From Flavobacteriales bacterium (lineage in GTDB: Bacteria > Bacteroidota > Bacteroidia > Flavobacteriales_D > Parvicellaceae): DNA of 64,000 nt. The stretch is taken from contig JAOASC010000033.1 in NCBI GenBank assembly GCA_025210295.1, positions 160,167 to 224,166 on the forward strand, written 5' to 3'. Positions within the stretch are counted from its first letter, which is position 1; every line of letters starts with the position of its first letter. The notes under the pieces were generated by a model. The model saw nothing but the letters and a program-made list of their open reading frames with translations. It did no database searches and had not been told where the DNA came from. This document shows positions 53,156 through 62,224 of this stretch, piece by piece. The translations under genes were made by a program, and so were the position numbers.

Positions 53156-55480
53156 ATGAGAAAAGAATTAAAAACAATAGAAATAATTGAAAGATACTTA
53201 ACGAACAAACTGTCAGCTGCTGATAAAGAGGCTTTTGAAAAAATGTTGACTAAAAACCCTAATTTGAAGAAAGATGTAGATGCCCAAAGAGAAATAATGG
53301 AAACAACAAAACGCGTAGGTTTAAAAAGGTCAGCAGGAAAAAGTTATAAGAAGTGGAGAGTTCAAAGAGTAATTACAAAAGGACTGATAGGCTTGATGGT
53401 CGCAACAGCTATTCTTACATTGGGGATGTATTTCTTAAACAGTGATTTTGAGTCGAATATCAAAACTCCAGATTTTAATAAAAAATATGTGACTACCGAT
53501 AGCATTAGTGGATTCTCAAACACACAATTAGAAAAAGAGGTTTATCAAATTATATCAAGACAAGATACCATTATCGAAACAAAAGATGGAATAGTTTTAT
53601 ATATACCTGAAAACGCATTTAAGACTACAAGTGAAAAAGTGAGTTTAGTTATCCAAAGCGCAATAACTTCTGAAGATATTATATTAGCTGGATTGTCAAC
53701 TACTTCTGATGGGAAAGAATTGGAAACAGGAGGGATGTTTTATGTTGATGCTTATGTCGATGGGAAACGTGTTAGTTTAGCAAAGCCATTAACAATAAAT
53801 GTTCCAACAGAGAATAAAAAATCGAAAATGAAATTGTATAGAGGCGAGAAAACTCAAAATGGAGAAATCAATTGGATTGAACCTAAAAAACTAGAGTCAT
53901 TTTTAACCCCGGTAGATATTTTATCGTTGGACTTTTACCCTCCAAATTATCAAGATTCTATAGATAGTTGGGGAAGCTATGATAAGAGATTTAAAGATAG
54001 TTTATACTATTCATTTGTTAATGAAAAAAAGTATAGGTTAAATGAAGAAAGTGATATAGCTATTTCTGATTCTTTAGAATATAATTATCAAGAATATGGT
54101 AAAATGCTATTTAAAAATAATTGTGCAGCTTGCCATAGAGTCGATAAGGGGTCAACTGGGCCAATGCTTAAAGGAGCAAGAAAGCAATGGGAGGTAAATG
54201 GAGAAGGGGCATTGATATACGAATGGATAGCAGATCCTACTGGATTAGCTGAGTCAGGGAAGTCGAAAAGAGCAACTGAAATAATCAATTATAGTAAAAG
54301 TCAAATGCCCCCTCAAAGTGTTTCTAAATCACAAATAGATGCCATTTTGGATTATGTGGATGGCGTTTGGAAGCCTAATTGTGTAAATCCTGCAACCATT
54401 AAAACGATATGGAGTACCCAATTTAATAATACCATATTAGCCACTAAAGAATTTGAAGAGCGTATACCATATATTCACAATAGTTGTAGTAATGAAGTGT
54501 TAGAAATGTATATCAATAATTTAGATAAACCACTTTCGGTAATAGATAGTATGGTTATTCCTTTGACAACAGGTCGTGTGCAAGAAAAGTTTGTTGAGTT
54601 TTCCATGAGAGGAGATGGTAGCGTTGAATTATCATCTAAAACAGCTAAACGTTTGGCTGCTTATTATCAACGCAAACAAAGAATGATAACCAAAGCATTG
54701 ATTCAAACGCAAACAAAATACTGGGAAAAGCAAAGCAAAGAGAACTCCAAAATGCAACAAAAAGAGAACCAGAGTGTTTCTAGAAGTTTTGAAAATCAGG
54801 CTGACGTATTTAAAAAAGAATTTGAGAAAAACTTATGTAAAGTATACCAAGAAGTGAATTATCCATATGATTGTAAGTATAGACCAATAAAGCAAAAATA
54901 TACAGTGAAAATTTCCGATTTAGGATGGAATAATATTGACAGAGAAGTATATAAGAACACTGCTGCTAGGACTACAACGGCAATTACTTATAAAGGAAAA
55001 ACAGCTACATTAAAGTATGATGAATGGAGTGCTACAATTAAAAATGAAAAACAATTTGATCGTATTTTTGTCTATAATATTCCTGTTGAATTTAATAGCT
55101 ATATTAAGTTGCATAAAAAGAATAAGAAGTATAGCTATAAACTGAATGCTGATATTCAATATCAAACGATAGTTGTTGGTTGGAATGAGCATAAGATTTA
55201 TTTTGCCCAAGAGCAAAGTAAAAAAGGCCACACAGTTTTTGAACTTCTCGAAAAAGAAAGAGAAGAGGTGAAGCATTTACTCAGAAAAGAGCTTGGAGGT
55301 AATCAAAATAGCAGGTTGGAAGCTGAGTTTGTTTTAGCCGCTCAAAAAGATCAGAAAAGAATAAATAGAAATCTTAAAAAAATTGAATTAAAAAATAAAA
55401 TACAACCAATTATTTTTCCTTGTTGGGAAAGGGATGAAGTTTTGGAGTTAGATACAACAGCTTTTTCTGAATGGAAATAG
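53156..55480 (+). CDS. Probable membrane anti-sigma factor fused to a periplasmic cytochrome c domain
   Basis: 774 residues. The cytoplasmic N-terminus (1-72, IEIIERYLTNKLSAADKEAF and NPNLKKDVD) has the helix pattern of Bacteroidota anti-sigma domains. One transmembrane helix (about 73-94, GLIGLMVATAILTLGMYFL) leads outward. Residues 130-245 are a beta-sandwich (GIVLYIPENAF, ETGGMFYVDAYVDGKRVSLAKP). Then a mono-haem cytochrome c-like domain: CAACH at 323-327, a possible axial Met384 in SQMPPQ, 57 residues on. The last 350 residues are charged and helical. The N-terminus sits 19 bases after the ECF sigma gene, so a sigma/anti-sigma pair with haem or redox sensing outside is the simplest reading. 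Haem attachment and the anti-sigma role are inferred from motifs and position. Confidence 0.78.
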   Translation: MRKELKTIEIIERYLTNKLSAADKEAFEKMLTKNPNLKKDVDAQREIMETTKRVGLKRSAGKSYKKWRVQRVITKGLIGLMVATAILTLGMYFLNSDFESNIKTPDFNKKYVTTDSISGFSNTQLEKEVYQIISRQDTIIETKDGIVLYIPENAFKTTSEKVSLVIQSAITSEDIILAGLSTTSDGKELETGGMFYVDAYVDGKRVSLAKPLTINVPTENKKSKMKLYRGEKTQNGEINWIEPKKLESFLTPVDILSLDFYPPNYQDSIDSWGSYDKRFKDSLYYSFVNEKKYRLNEESDIAISDSLEYNYQEYGKMLFKNNCAACHRVDKGSTGPMLKGARKQWEVNGEGALIYEWIADPTGLAESGKSKRATEIINYSKSQMPPQSVSKSQIDAILDYVDGVWKPNCVNPATIKTIWSTQFNNTILATKEFEERIPYIHNSCSNEVLEMYINNLDKPLSVIDSMVIPLTTGRVQEKFVEFSMRGDGSVELSSKTAKRLAAYYQRKQRMITKALIQTQTKYWEKQSKENSKMQQKENQSVSRSFENQADVFKKEFEKNLCKVYQEVNYPYDCKYRPIKQKYTVKISDLGWNNIDREVYKNTAARTTTAITYKGKTATLKYDEWSATIKNEKQFDRIFVYNIPVEFNSYIKLHKKNKKYSYKLNADIQYQTIVVGWNEHKIYFAQEQSKKGHTVFELLEKEREEVKHLLRKELGGNQNSRLEAEFVLAAQKDQKRINRNLKKIELKNKIQPIIFPCWERDEVLELDTTAFSEWK

Positions 55481-55555
55481 TGGTCTTATATAGTATAAAT
55501 AAAAATAAGTGTTTTATAGAATGCATAAAAGACTAATTTAACAACTATTTAAGTT

Positions 55556-55572
55556 TTGGCATTGTTCTTGCT
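55556..55572 (+). promoter_or_regulatory. Sigma-54-like -24/-12 promoter
   Basis: TTGGCATTGTTCTTGCT: the invariant GG and GC are ten bases apart, as in TTGGCACG-N4-TTGCW. The ATG lies 32 bases downstream at 55604. Chance occurrence is possible in A/T-rich DNA, but spacing and both ends match. Confidence 0.5.
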
Positions 55573-55603
55573 TAATTTCAATCAAACCATAAAAATTACC
55601 GTT

Positions 55604-56863
55604 ATGAAAAATATTCTACTTTTTACCAGTTTTATTTTGATCTTGATGTCTTGTACCAAAACTCAAGGTGAAATTTCAATGACTTATGAGAAAGCCACAG
55701 CGGTTTATGGTGATTTAGAAGCAATTCGCTCTTTGCCTTTAATTAAAGTACAGCAGACGCTAAAAAATCCAGGGAAAATCTATATTGGTGAAGATTACAT
55801 CCTGGTTGGAGAAGAGGGGGAAGGAATTCATATTTTTGACAACAGTAATATGACTAATCCAATCCGATTGTCTTTTCTACAAATACCTTTTAACAAAGAG
55901 TTTTTTGTTAAAGACAATGTTTTATACGCTGAGTCTTTATATGATTTCTTAAAAATTGATATTTCTAATGTTTACCAACCACAATTAATTAGCAGAGCTA
56001 GAGATGTTTTTGGAACACCATACAAAAACGATAAAGGAGAAGCTTTAATTGCTTTTAGTTATGAAATGGCTACTGATGTTTTTGAACTCAATAGTCCTGA
56101 GGCTGATGAAATTAAGAGACAAGGAAAAATGCACCTGGATTATTTGGATAATGTTATACCGACTTCAACAATTCCATCTTCATTTACTAGTACATCAAAT
56201 GGTGTGGGAACATTAAATAGAATAGCGGTAGAGTATAACCATATTTATGTTTTAGGAGGAAACACATTGCATGTGTTGAGTAATGGAGGGGCTGCAATTA
56301 TCCATCAAAATGATATTAAACTGGATGACGGTATGGAAACGATATATGCCGATAATAACCGTTTGTATATTGGTTCAGAAGATGCAATGCTAACGTATAA
56401 TGTCAATAACCCAAGTAGACCATCTAAAGTTTCTGAGTTTTCACATACTACCGCTTGTGATCCAGTTTTACCTAATGGGAATGTCGCTTATATGACGTTA
56501 AGATCTGTAGATAACGCTGGGTGTAATGTCGCAGATGAAAACTCTTTGACCGTTGTAGATATGTCTAATGAACACGAACCAGAAAGTATTCAGACAATAG
56601 AAATGGAAAGTCCTTATGGAATGACTATGTTAGGTTGGTACTTGGTAGTTGGTGAGGGAACCAATGGATTGGCAATATTTGATGCTTCTAATCCATCAGA
56701 TTTAGTCGAAGTGGCTCGAGTAACAGGAATAGAAGCTTATGATGTGATGCGTCATCCATCTAATCCTTATATTTTAATGACCACGAGCAGTGCTGGATTA
56801 GAGCAGTTTGAGATTGATTATAATACTTTCCAATTAACCCCATTAAGCGTGGTGAATTATTAA
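55604..56863 (+). CDS. LVIVD-repeat lipoprotein
   Basis: 419 residues from the ATG at 55604. MKNILLFTSFILILMSC is a lipoprotein signal. The mature part is a propeller-like array of LVIVD-type repeats: GKIYIGEDYILVGEEGEGIHIFDNSNMTNP, VLYAESLYDFLKIDISN, NSLTVVDMSNEHEP and GLAIFDASNPSDLVEVA. Such proteins are thought to act on the cell surface; the function is unknown. The frame is open upstream to 55556 within the sigma-54-like element, so the inner start is chosen. The barrel gene follows eight bases later. Confidence 0.82.
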   Translation: MKNILLFTSFILILMSCTKTQGEISMTYEKATAVYGDLEAIRSLPLIKVQQTLKNPGKIYIGEDYILVGEEGEGIHIFDNSNMTNPIRLSFLQIPFNKEFFVKDNVLYAESLYDFLKIDISNVYQPQLISRARDVFGTPYKNDKGEALIAFSYEMATDVFELNSPEADEIKRQGKMHLDYLDNVIPTSTIPSSFTSTSNGVGTLNRIAVEYNHIYVLGGNTLHVLSNGGAAIIHQNDIKLDDGMETIYADNNRLYIGSEDAMLTYNVNNPSRPSKVSEFSHTTACDPVLPNGNVAYMTLRSVDNAGCNVADENSLTVVDMSNEHEPESIQTIEMESPYGMTMLGWYLVVGEGTNGLAIFDASNPSDLVEVARVTGIEAYDVMRHPSNPYILMTTSSAGLEQFEIDYNTFQLTPLSVVNY

Positions 56864-56871
56864 GCATAATC

Positions 56872-57513
56872 ATGTTGAATTTCAGAAAAATAATTTTAGT
56901 TTCAATTTTATTGCCTTTGCTTTCATGGGCTTCCACCCCAGAAAGCAAAGGTGGTGAGATTTCCAACTTGTTGCTTCCGCTCAAGACCAGTGTTTATGAA
57001 GGGCCAAACATCACTTTTAATCACCGTCCTTATCTAGGTTTTGGAATCAGAAACTTTATGTTGGATTATAGTGGAACAGTTCAGTTTAAAAACTGGGCGG
57101 AATTAGGAGTTGGAATTGGATATCACAGTAATTCAGCAAAGTTTTATTCAGCATCAGATAAACATACTGTAAGAGTCAATTCATTGCCAACATATATTAC
57201 AGCTATTATCTATCCTTATCACGATAATAATAGAGCTTTTTATGTTAAAGGAAATTACGGAATTCCCAATAACTTTAGCGGAGCTAAAAACCAAAATGAT
57301 GGAAGTATTGCCGCTAGAATGTTTCAAGGAGGAATAGGCTATAAGCACTATGATTATAATTCCAATCGCTCATGGTATGTAGAGTTGTCACAGTATTCAA
57401 CAATGGCAAAAGGAAGCTATAAAGATCTTGATACTTACAATGCCACTATTGATTACAATTTACAGTTTTATGGAATTGTAGTAGCTATAGGAGTGAATTT
57501 GAATGGAGGGTAA
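56872..57513 (+). CDS. Outer-membrane barrel-like protein
   Basis: 213 residues. Signal peptide MLNFRKIILVSILLPLLSWA, then beta-strand segments (ITFNHRPYLGFGIRNFMLDY, AELGVGIGYHSNSAKFY, GGIGYKHYDYNSNRSWYVEL) and an ending QFYGIVVAIGVNLNGG. Not assigned to a family. It is in the LVIVD unit, eight bases after it; its stop TAA is directly followed by the end of a small gene on the other strand. Confidence 0.65.
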   Translation: MLNFRKIILVSILLPLLSWASTPESKGGEISNLLLPLKTSVYEGPNITFNHRPYLGFGIRNFMLDYSGTVQFKNWAELGVGIGYHSNSAKFYSASDKHTVRVNSLPTYITAIIYPYHDNNRAFYVKGNYGIPNNFSGAKNQNDGSIAARMFQGGIGYKHYDYNSNRSWYVELSQYSTMAKGSYKDLDTYNATIDYNLQFYGIVVAIGVNLNGG

Positions 57514-57517
57514 TGAT

Positions 57518-57646
57518 TTACATCGTCCCCATTCTTGTTTTTACACCTTTTCTTCCGTCGCATTTACGTGGAGCCTTCTTTGAAGCACTACAAGAGGCCA
57601 AAAATAAAGTGATTAGTCCTAATATGATTCCTTTTTTGATGTTCAT
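57518..57646 (-). CDS. 42-residue lipoprotein
   Basis: A complete 42-residue frame, ATG at 57646, TAA ending at 57518. The N-terminus MNIKKGIILGLITLFLASC is a perfect lipoprotein signal with lipobox LASC and Cys19. The mature 24 residues are basic and end KTRMGTM, with CDGRKGVK in the middle. A similar tail (CDG..KG.KTPMG.M) is a familiar feature of tiny flavobacterial lipoproteins as I recall it, which is not verified here. Too short for most gene callers. It fits within the 154-base gap between two convergent genes and is in the same direction as the DUF4919-like gene just upstream, 21 bases away. Confidence 0.7.
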   Translation of the reverse strand: MNIKKGIILGLITLFLASCSASKKAPRKCDGRKGVKTRMGTM

Positions 57647-57667
57647 AAGCGGTAAATTTAAGGTTTA

Positions 57668-58348
57668 CTATTGTTTAGAATAAAAATCATTTTCATAGGC
57701 TTTTTTTAGAGCTTTGTTATCGTTCTCATATGAAAAACCTTCATTAAAGTACAAGTGTTTATAGCCTTCTTTTTGGTTTGTAAATTCATATTTTAATGTA
57801 CTTCTTGCTGATGAAATATATTTTCTAGTATATTTATCATCAGCTTGATAATCATAATAACCTAATATTGTAATGATATCATAAATATCTTCTTCCGAAT
57901 TTAAATAAATGGGGTTGTTTTTCTTTTTACCATCTCCATAACTTAACATTGCATCAAGTATAATGTTTAATTGCGTTGTTAGTTTTTCTTTTAGTTCAAC
58001 TTCATTTTTGTACTTTGCTCGAAGAATTAAAAACTCTATATTTCCAATGTCGAAAGGGAATTCTTTTAAACCTTGGACGCTAATTGCTGTATCACGAAAA
58101 AGAGAGTACGGATTATTATATTTATTATACTCAAACCCATCTTGTAGATAGTATCCATAGTATAAATGTCTTTTTTCTTCTAATGTTAGCGTCTTATCTG
58201 CATTGAAGTATCGTTCCATTAGTTTGCCATAATAATAAATAGAGGTACTGTCGTTAATATTTTTTTTTATTTTCTTAAAGTTAGGTCCCTTAGCGTATGA
58301 CAATATACCAATGCAACAGGCGATAATAATTAAAAAAAATACTTTCAT
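57668..58348 (-). CDS. Exported DUF4919-like protein
   Basis: 226 residues. Signal peptide MKVFFLIIIACCIGILSYA; the mature part has YYYGKLMERYFN, LYYGYYLQDGFEYNKYNNPY, DIGNIEFLILRAKY and LNIILDAMLSYGDG, a helical pattern like DUF4919 proteins with a TPR-like character. It is tentatively assigned; the function is unknown. It ends with TAA at 57668, 22 bases from the small lipoprotein. Confidence 0.6.
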   Translation of the reverse strand: MKVFFLIIIACCIGILSYAKGPNFKKIKKNINDSTSIYYYGKLMERYFNADKTLTLEEKRHLYYGYYLQDGFEYNKYNNPYSLFRDTAISVQGLKEFPFDIGNIEFLILRAKYKNEVELKEKLTTQLNIILDAMLSYGDGKKKNNPIYLNSEEDIYDIITILGYYDYQADDKYTRKYISSARSTLKYEFTNQKEGYKHLYFNEGFSYENDNKALKKAYENDFYSKQ

Positions 58349-58431
58349 TTTACTGGATTTTTATAACTCTATGAATAAGAGTTGGATTAATATACTCTTT
58401 ATAACTGTAAAATGTTACAATGGTTACAAGC

Positions 58432-60855
58432 TTAAATTTTCACTTGCAAAGTCAAAAAGTAATTACGGGGAGGAGAAGGAATAATTCCAGGGCCAGGATA
58501 GGCTGTTGCTCTTCGAGTAAAATAAATACTGTTGGTAAGGTTATTAATTCCTGTTTCTAATTGTAAACGTTTCCATTTATATTTTACCGACCAATCTACA
58601 ATAGAATAGGCGGGAATTAACCCATTCACTGCATTAGCTTGCTGCTCTGTATTGGTTGCGTCAGAAAAATGCTCTGAAGTGTAAGAATATTGAATTTGAG
58701 TACTAAAATCTTTATATCCTATTCTTAAGCCTGTTTTAAAAGTAAACTCTGGTACTAATTCTACCTTTTTATTTTCATAAGCAGGTTCTAGTGAGTTAAC
58801 GTAGCGCGCATCGGTAAATGCAGTGTTAACAAAAGTTCTTACAGATAGTTTTGAAGTGTCATTAATCAGTAGTTTCCACCAATCAACAGCAATCATTCCC
58901 TCTATACCTTTGGTGAGTGATTGAGAGATGTTTGTTCGGTACTGATAGACATTAAATAACACAGGATCTGTTTTGATGGCTGTTCCAATTCGGTTGTTAT
59001 ATGCTAATAAGAAGAGGGAGATGTCGTAGTTGACTTTATTTCCTATCAAACCTCTTGTTCCAAAATCAAAATTATAGCCCTTTTCATCTTCTAAATTAGG
59101 GTCAATCCTAAAATTAGGGTTTTGAATCTGCATATCGGTAAAGTTAATACTTCGGTAGTTCTGAGAAGCATTGGCATAAAACTCTAATGAATCGTTGAGT
59201 TTATAGTTAAGTCCAATACCTCCAATTAGAAAAGCTCGATTGTTGGTTTGATTATCGATGACTTGTTCGTCAAAAACAATGTTTCCCGCCAAGTCACGAA
59301 CAGTATTTCTGTACCATCCATTAGCATTGGTATTAATAGATTCGAAGCGAATACCAGGAGTAATGCTAAAGTGTTTGGATAGTGCAAAAATATGTTCTAC
59401 AAAAACTGAAATATTTTGACTAGGGAATTCGTAGTCTGATCCTTCAACATAATTGGGATTTAAATATTCAAAATGTGGTTGGTCGGTGCTGTCGGCGTAA
59501 CCTTGTAGGCTATGATTGTAGCCTTTGTAATACCTAGCTCCAACAACAAACGCCCAGATTTGATCTTTTATAGAATAAGTTTTTAATAAACGTGTTTCGT
59601 TTCCAAAATTCATGAACTCTCCCAAAATATAATCTCTTTCTGTAAGTGGGTCAACTCTATTAATTTGTTCCAGTACCCCTAAAGCTTTTCTGTTGGCAAT
59701 TAGCCCAAAAAAGCGACTGTTTAAACGTGTAGTTGAACTAAATTCATGGTTGAATTGTAAAGCCGCTAAATTCCAATCTACTTTAAACCAGTTTCTTGTT
59801 CGATATGAAGTATCTGGCGTGGTGTTGAATTGTAAATCAGTTAAGCCACCTGGTTGGTGAGCAAGGTAGTTCATTTTGGTAAATTCTATATTGGCACTTG
59901 TTTTTTCGTTAAATAGATATTGGGCATTTAGACCTGCTGCATAAACATCAAATTCCGAATTTGGTCTAAAGTCATTCCCTGTTTTATATTGCCCATAAAC
60001 ATAATAGTTCCACCTTTTCTTGCTTCCCCCAAGTTCTAGAAAGGTATTAGAAAGCCCAAAAGAACCCACAGTTTGTCGTATCGTTCCTTCTAGTTGTTTT
60101 TCTTCATTTCCTGTTTTTAATACAAAATTTAATAGTCCACCAAATTGAGTCCCAAATTGTAAGGCTGCAGCCCCACGAATTAATTGTATTTTTTCAACAG
60201 CTTCAGTAGGAGGAGTATAATATGTTTCAGGATACCCTAGAGCATCAGCACTAATGTCATAACCATTCTGACGTGTGTTGTAGTTCGAGGTTCTACTTGG
60301 GTTAAGCCCTCTTCCTCCAATTCCTAATTGAATCCCTGCGCCATCACTTTCCCAAATATTTAATCCAGGTATTTGAGCATATATTTGCCGCCCCTGGTTA
60401 ATGGCTTTGTTTCCTCCTGTTTCTTCAACCGAAATAACTTCGTTCTTTTTTCCTTGACTGATTAATACGCCTTCAATTGGTCGCATTCTGTTGGTAGGTC
60501 CTACTAAGTCTTTTTTCTCTTCTGTAATGTCAACTCCATCAATTTCGTAGGCCAATTCTTTGAGAGAAACATTTTGTTTAATACTCGATTTGTCGATCGT
60601 GACGATCTTCTTTTGAGCTTCAAATCCTAGCGTATGGAAAGTGATTTCATAACTGCCAAAAGGTATGGAGTCAGTCTGATAGTTTCCTTTTATGTCAGTA
60701 TAATAAGTTTTGTTAATGGCTGGGATGGCAATTACTTTTTGATCCTCAATTGACTGTGTTTTTGTGGTGATTTTACCAAAAACAACCCCTTTGTTTTGTG
60801 AAAATGAAACAAAAGAACAGAAGAGTAATATGTTGAAGAATAAAAACCTATTCAT
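58432..60855 (-). CDS. TonB-dependent outer-membrane receptor (FecA-like)
   Basis: 807 residues from the ATG at 60855. Signal peptide, then a carboxypeptidase-like regulatory domain at about 20-110 (GVVFGKITTKTQSI, GSYEITFHTLGFEAQKK). The plug domain (about 125-255) has SVEETGGNKAINQGRQIYAQIPGL, GIQLGIGGRGLNPSR and VEKIQLIRGAAALQFGTQFGG. The beta-barrel of about 550 residues ends NYFLTLQVKI with an aromatic/hydrophobic last strand. It should import a ferric chelate, haem or another ligand, powered by TonB; the ligand is inferred from the cluster. Its start overlaps the stop of the HTTM gene by eight bases. Confidence 0.9.
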   Translation of the reverse strand: MNRFLFFNILLFCSFVSFSQNKGVVFGKITTKTQSIEDQKVIAIPAINKTYYTDIKGNYQTDSIPFGSYEITFHTLGFEAQKKIVTIDKSSIKQNVSLKELAYEIDGVDITEEKKDLVGPTNRMRPIEGVLISQGKKNEVISVEETGGNKAINQGRQIYAQIPGLNIWESDGAGIQLGIGGRGLNPSRTSNYNTRQNGYDISADALGYPETYYTPPTEAVEKIQLIRGAAALQFGTQFGGLLNFVLKTGNEEKQLEGTIRQTVGSFGLSNTFLELGGSKKRWNYYVYGQYKTGNDFRPNSEFDVYAAGLNAQYLFNEKTSANIEFTKMNYLAHQPGGLTDLQFNTTPDTSYRTRNWFKVDWNLAALQFNHEFSSTTRLNSRFFGLIANRKALGVLEQINRVDPLTERDYILGEFMNFGNETRLLKTYSIKDQIWAFVVGARYYKGYNHSLQGYADSTDQPHFEYLNPNYVEGSDYEFPSQNISVFVEHIFALSKHFSITPGIRFESINTNANGWYRNTVRDLAGNIVFDEQVIDNQTNNRAFLIGGIGLNYKLNDSLEFYANASQNYRSINFTDMQIQNPNFRIDPNLEDEKGYNFDFGTRGLIGNKVNYDISLFLLAYNNRIGTAIKTDPVLFNVYQYRTNISQSLTKGIEGMIAVDWWKLLINDTSKLSVRTFVNTAFTDARYVNSLEPAYENKKVELVPEFTFKTGLRIGYKDFSTQIQYSYTSEHFSDATNTEQQANAVNGLIPAYSIVDWSVKYKWKRLQLETGINNLTNSIYFTRRATAYPGPGIIPSPPRNYFLTLQVKI

Positions 60856-62203
60856 AAGGTAAAATCCAAGTTTTAGAAACAAAGCCTCTTTTTTCTTTAG
60901 CAAGGTCTACTGTTGTGTCAATAAAATCTCTGCTTCCTTTGTTGAACAAAGATACTTTAACTGACGCATATACTTCGGGATTTTCTATTTTTTCAGTTTT
61001 ATTTTCTATTGGATAAGTATAATTTTGATATTCTTTAGCTAAGTGATGTGCAAATTGTAAAATCATGTCGGGTTGCGTTGCCATCATTTTTTCTTGTTGA
61101 GGAGTTAAATAGTCAGCATTGTTGATAATCAATTTGCGATTGTTTTCAGGGTCCTTTATGGTAAATTCAGCGTAGCCTACTTTTTCAATTAACATGACAC
61201 GCCAACTAAAACGAAAACCTTGTTCTGTCCAAAATAATTTACCATCATAAAGTAAATATCTAAATGGAAGCAAAAGTTGAATACTAACAAATAGAATAAT
61301 TAAGTTTTGCGTTATTTTTCTTGATGGGGTTCTTCGATTTAAAATTGGAGGATGTGTAGGGTGTGGTTGTAATAATGAAAGGATGTTTCTATGAAACTGT
61401 GGAGAGAAGAAAATTAAAGTGCTTACTATCATTACGAATGGGAAAACCCCAATAGGAAACATAGATGCTGTTATTACATGAAAAAATACAACAAGAAAAT
61501 ATCCGTATATTCTTAAACGATTATGGAGTAATATAAAAGGGATAGACAAATCAAATAACATACCGCCCCAACTAAATAGATAGGCAGTAATGTCATACTG
61601 CATTAATGACCCTACAAGCGGTAAATCCGTTTGGTGCTTTAACCAATTGATTAAAGGTTGAGCTTCGAAAAGCCAGTGGTAATTAATTTTTGCTACACCT
61701 GCAAAAAAATAAACCACCCCAAGTTGAAATTTGATGATGTTGATTGTCCAACTCGGAACAGTTAATTTTTCTTTTACGACTTTGAAGTAAACATCTAGGG
61801 AAAAGTATTTGTTGGCTGGTAGAAATATAAGAATGAAGCTAACAAGACTAATGAAGTAGTAATGATTGAGATAGTTGGTCTTGTCGATTAATTCAATATA
61901 GGTAAATATTAGAAAATAGGTGATTGATGCTATTCGGTAAAGCCCTCCAAAAGTGATCAATAAACTAGAAAAGAGCAATATTATGAATAGGATATACATC
62001 CCAGATTCACTTAAAGGTTTTACCCAGTCAAAACCATAATAAGTAAAAAAGTAGGTGGGCTGAACATATAAATCATAGACCCAACCTTTATACATGAAGC
62101 GAGCTGTGCTAAAAAACAATAATAACCCAAAAAAGATTCTAAAAACAACTAATGTTGAAATGTCTTTTTCTTGATTAAAGAAACGATCTAGCAAATTCTT
62201 CAT
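60848..62203 (-). CDS. HTTM (vitamin K-dependent carboxylase-like) membrane protein
   Basis: 451 residues from the ATG at 62203, with about nine hydrophobic helices. VVFRIFFGLLLFFSTARFMY, LIDKTNYLNHYYFISL and FFAGVAKINYHWLFEAQPL are the HTTM/VKGC-like signature. The soluble C-terminal 150 residues (FRYLLYDGKLFWTEQGFRFSW, KLIINNADYLTPQQEK) are typical of the bacterial family. The frame extends to a TTG at 62224, with ATG at 62203 as the better start. Function unknown; in Bacteroidota it frequently lies with imelysin and TonB receptor genes. Confidence 0.85.
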   Translation of the reverse strand: MKNLLDRFFNQEKDISTLVVFRIFFGLLLFFSTARFMYKGWVYDLYVQPTYFFTYYGFDWVKPLSESGMYILFIILLFSSLLITFGGLYRIASITYFLIFTYIELIDKTNYLNHYYFISLVSFILIFLPANKYFSLDVYFKVVKEKLTVPSWTINIIKFQLGVVYFFAGVAKINYHWLFEAQPLINWLKHQTDLPLVGSLMQYDITAYLFSWGGMLFDLSIPFILLHNRLRIYGYFLVVFFHVITASMFPIGVFPFVMIVSTLIFFSPQFHRNILSLLQPHPTHPPILNRRTPSRKITQNLIILFVSIQLLLPFRYLLYDGKLFWTEQGFRFSWRVMLIEKVGYAEFTIKDPENNRKLIINNADYLTPQQEKMMATQPDMILQFAHHLAKEYQNYTYPIENKTEKIENPEVYASVKVSLFNKGSRDFIDTTVDLAKEKRGFVSKTWILPYE

Positions 62204-62224
62204 GATAAAAACGAGCAATAGCAA

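Noticed and set aside
57513..57683. 56-residue plus-strand open frame (MIYIVPILVF...) just after the barrel gene
   Set aside because: It is the shadow of the minus-strand lipoprotein at 57518-57646, which has a clear lipobox, and it also runs into the end of the DUF4919-like gene.
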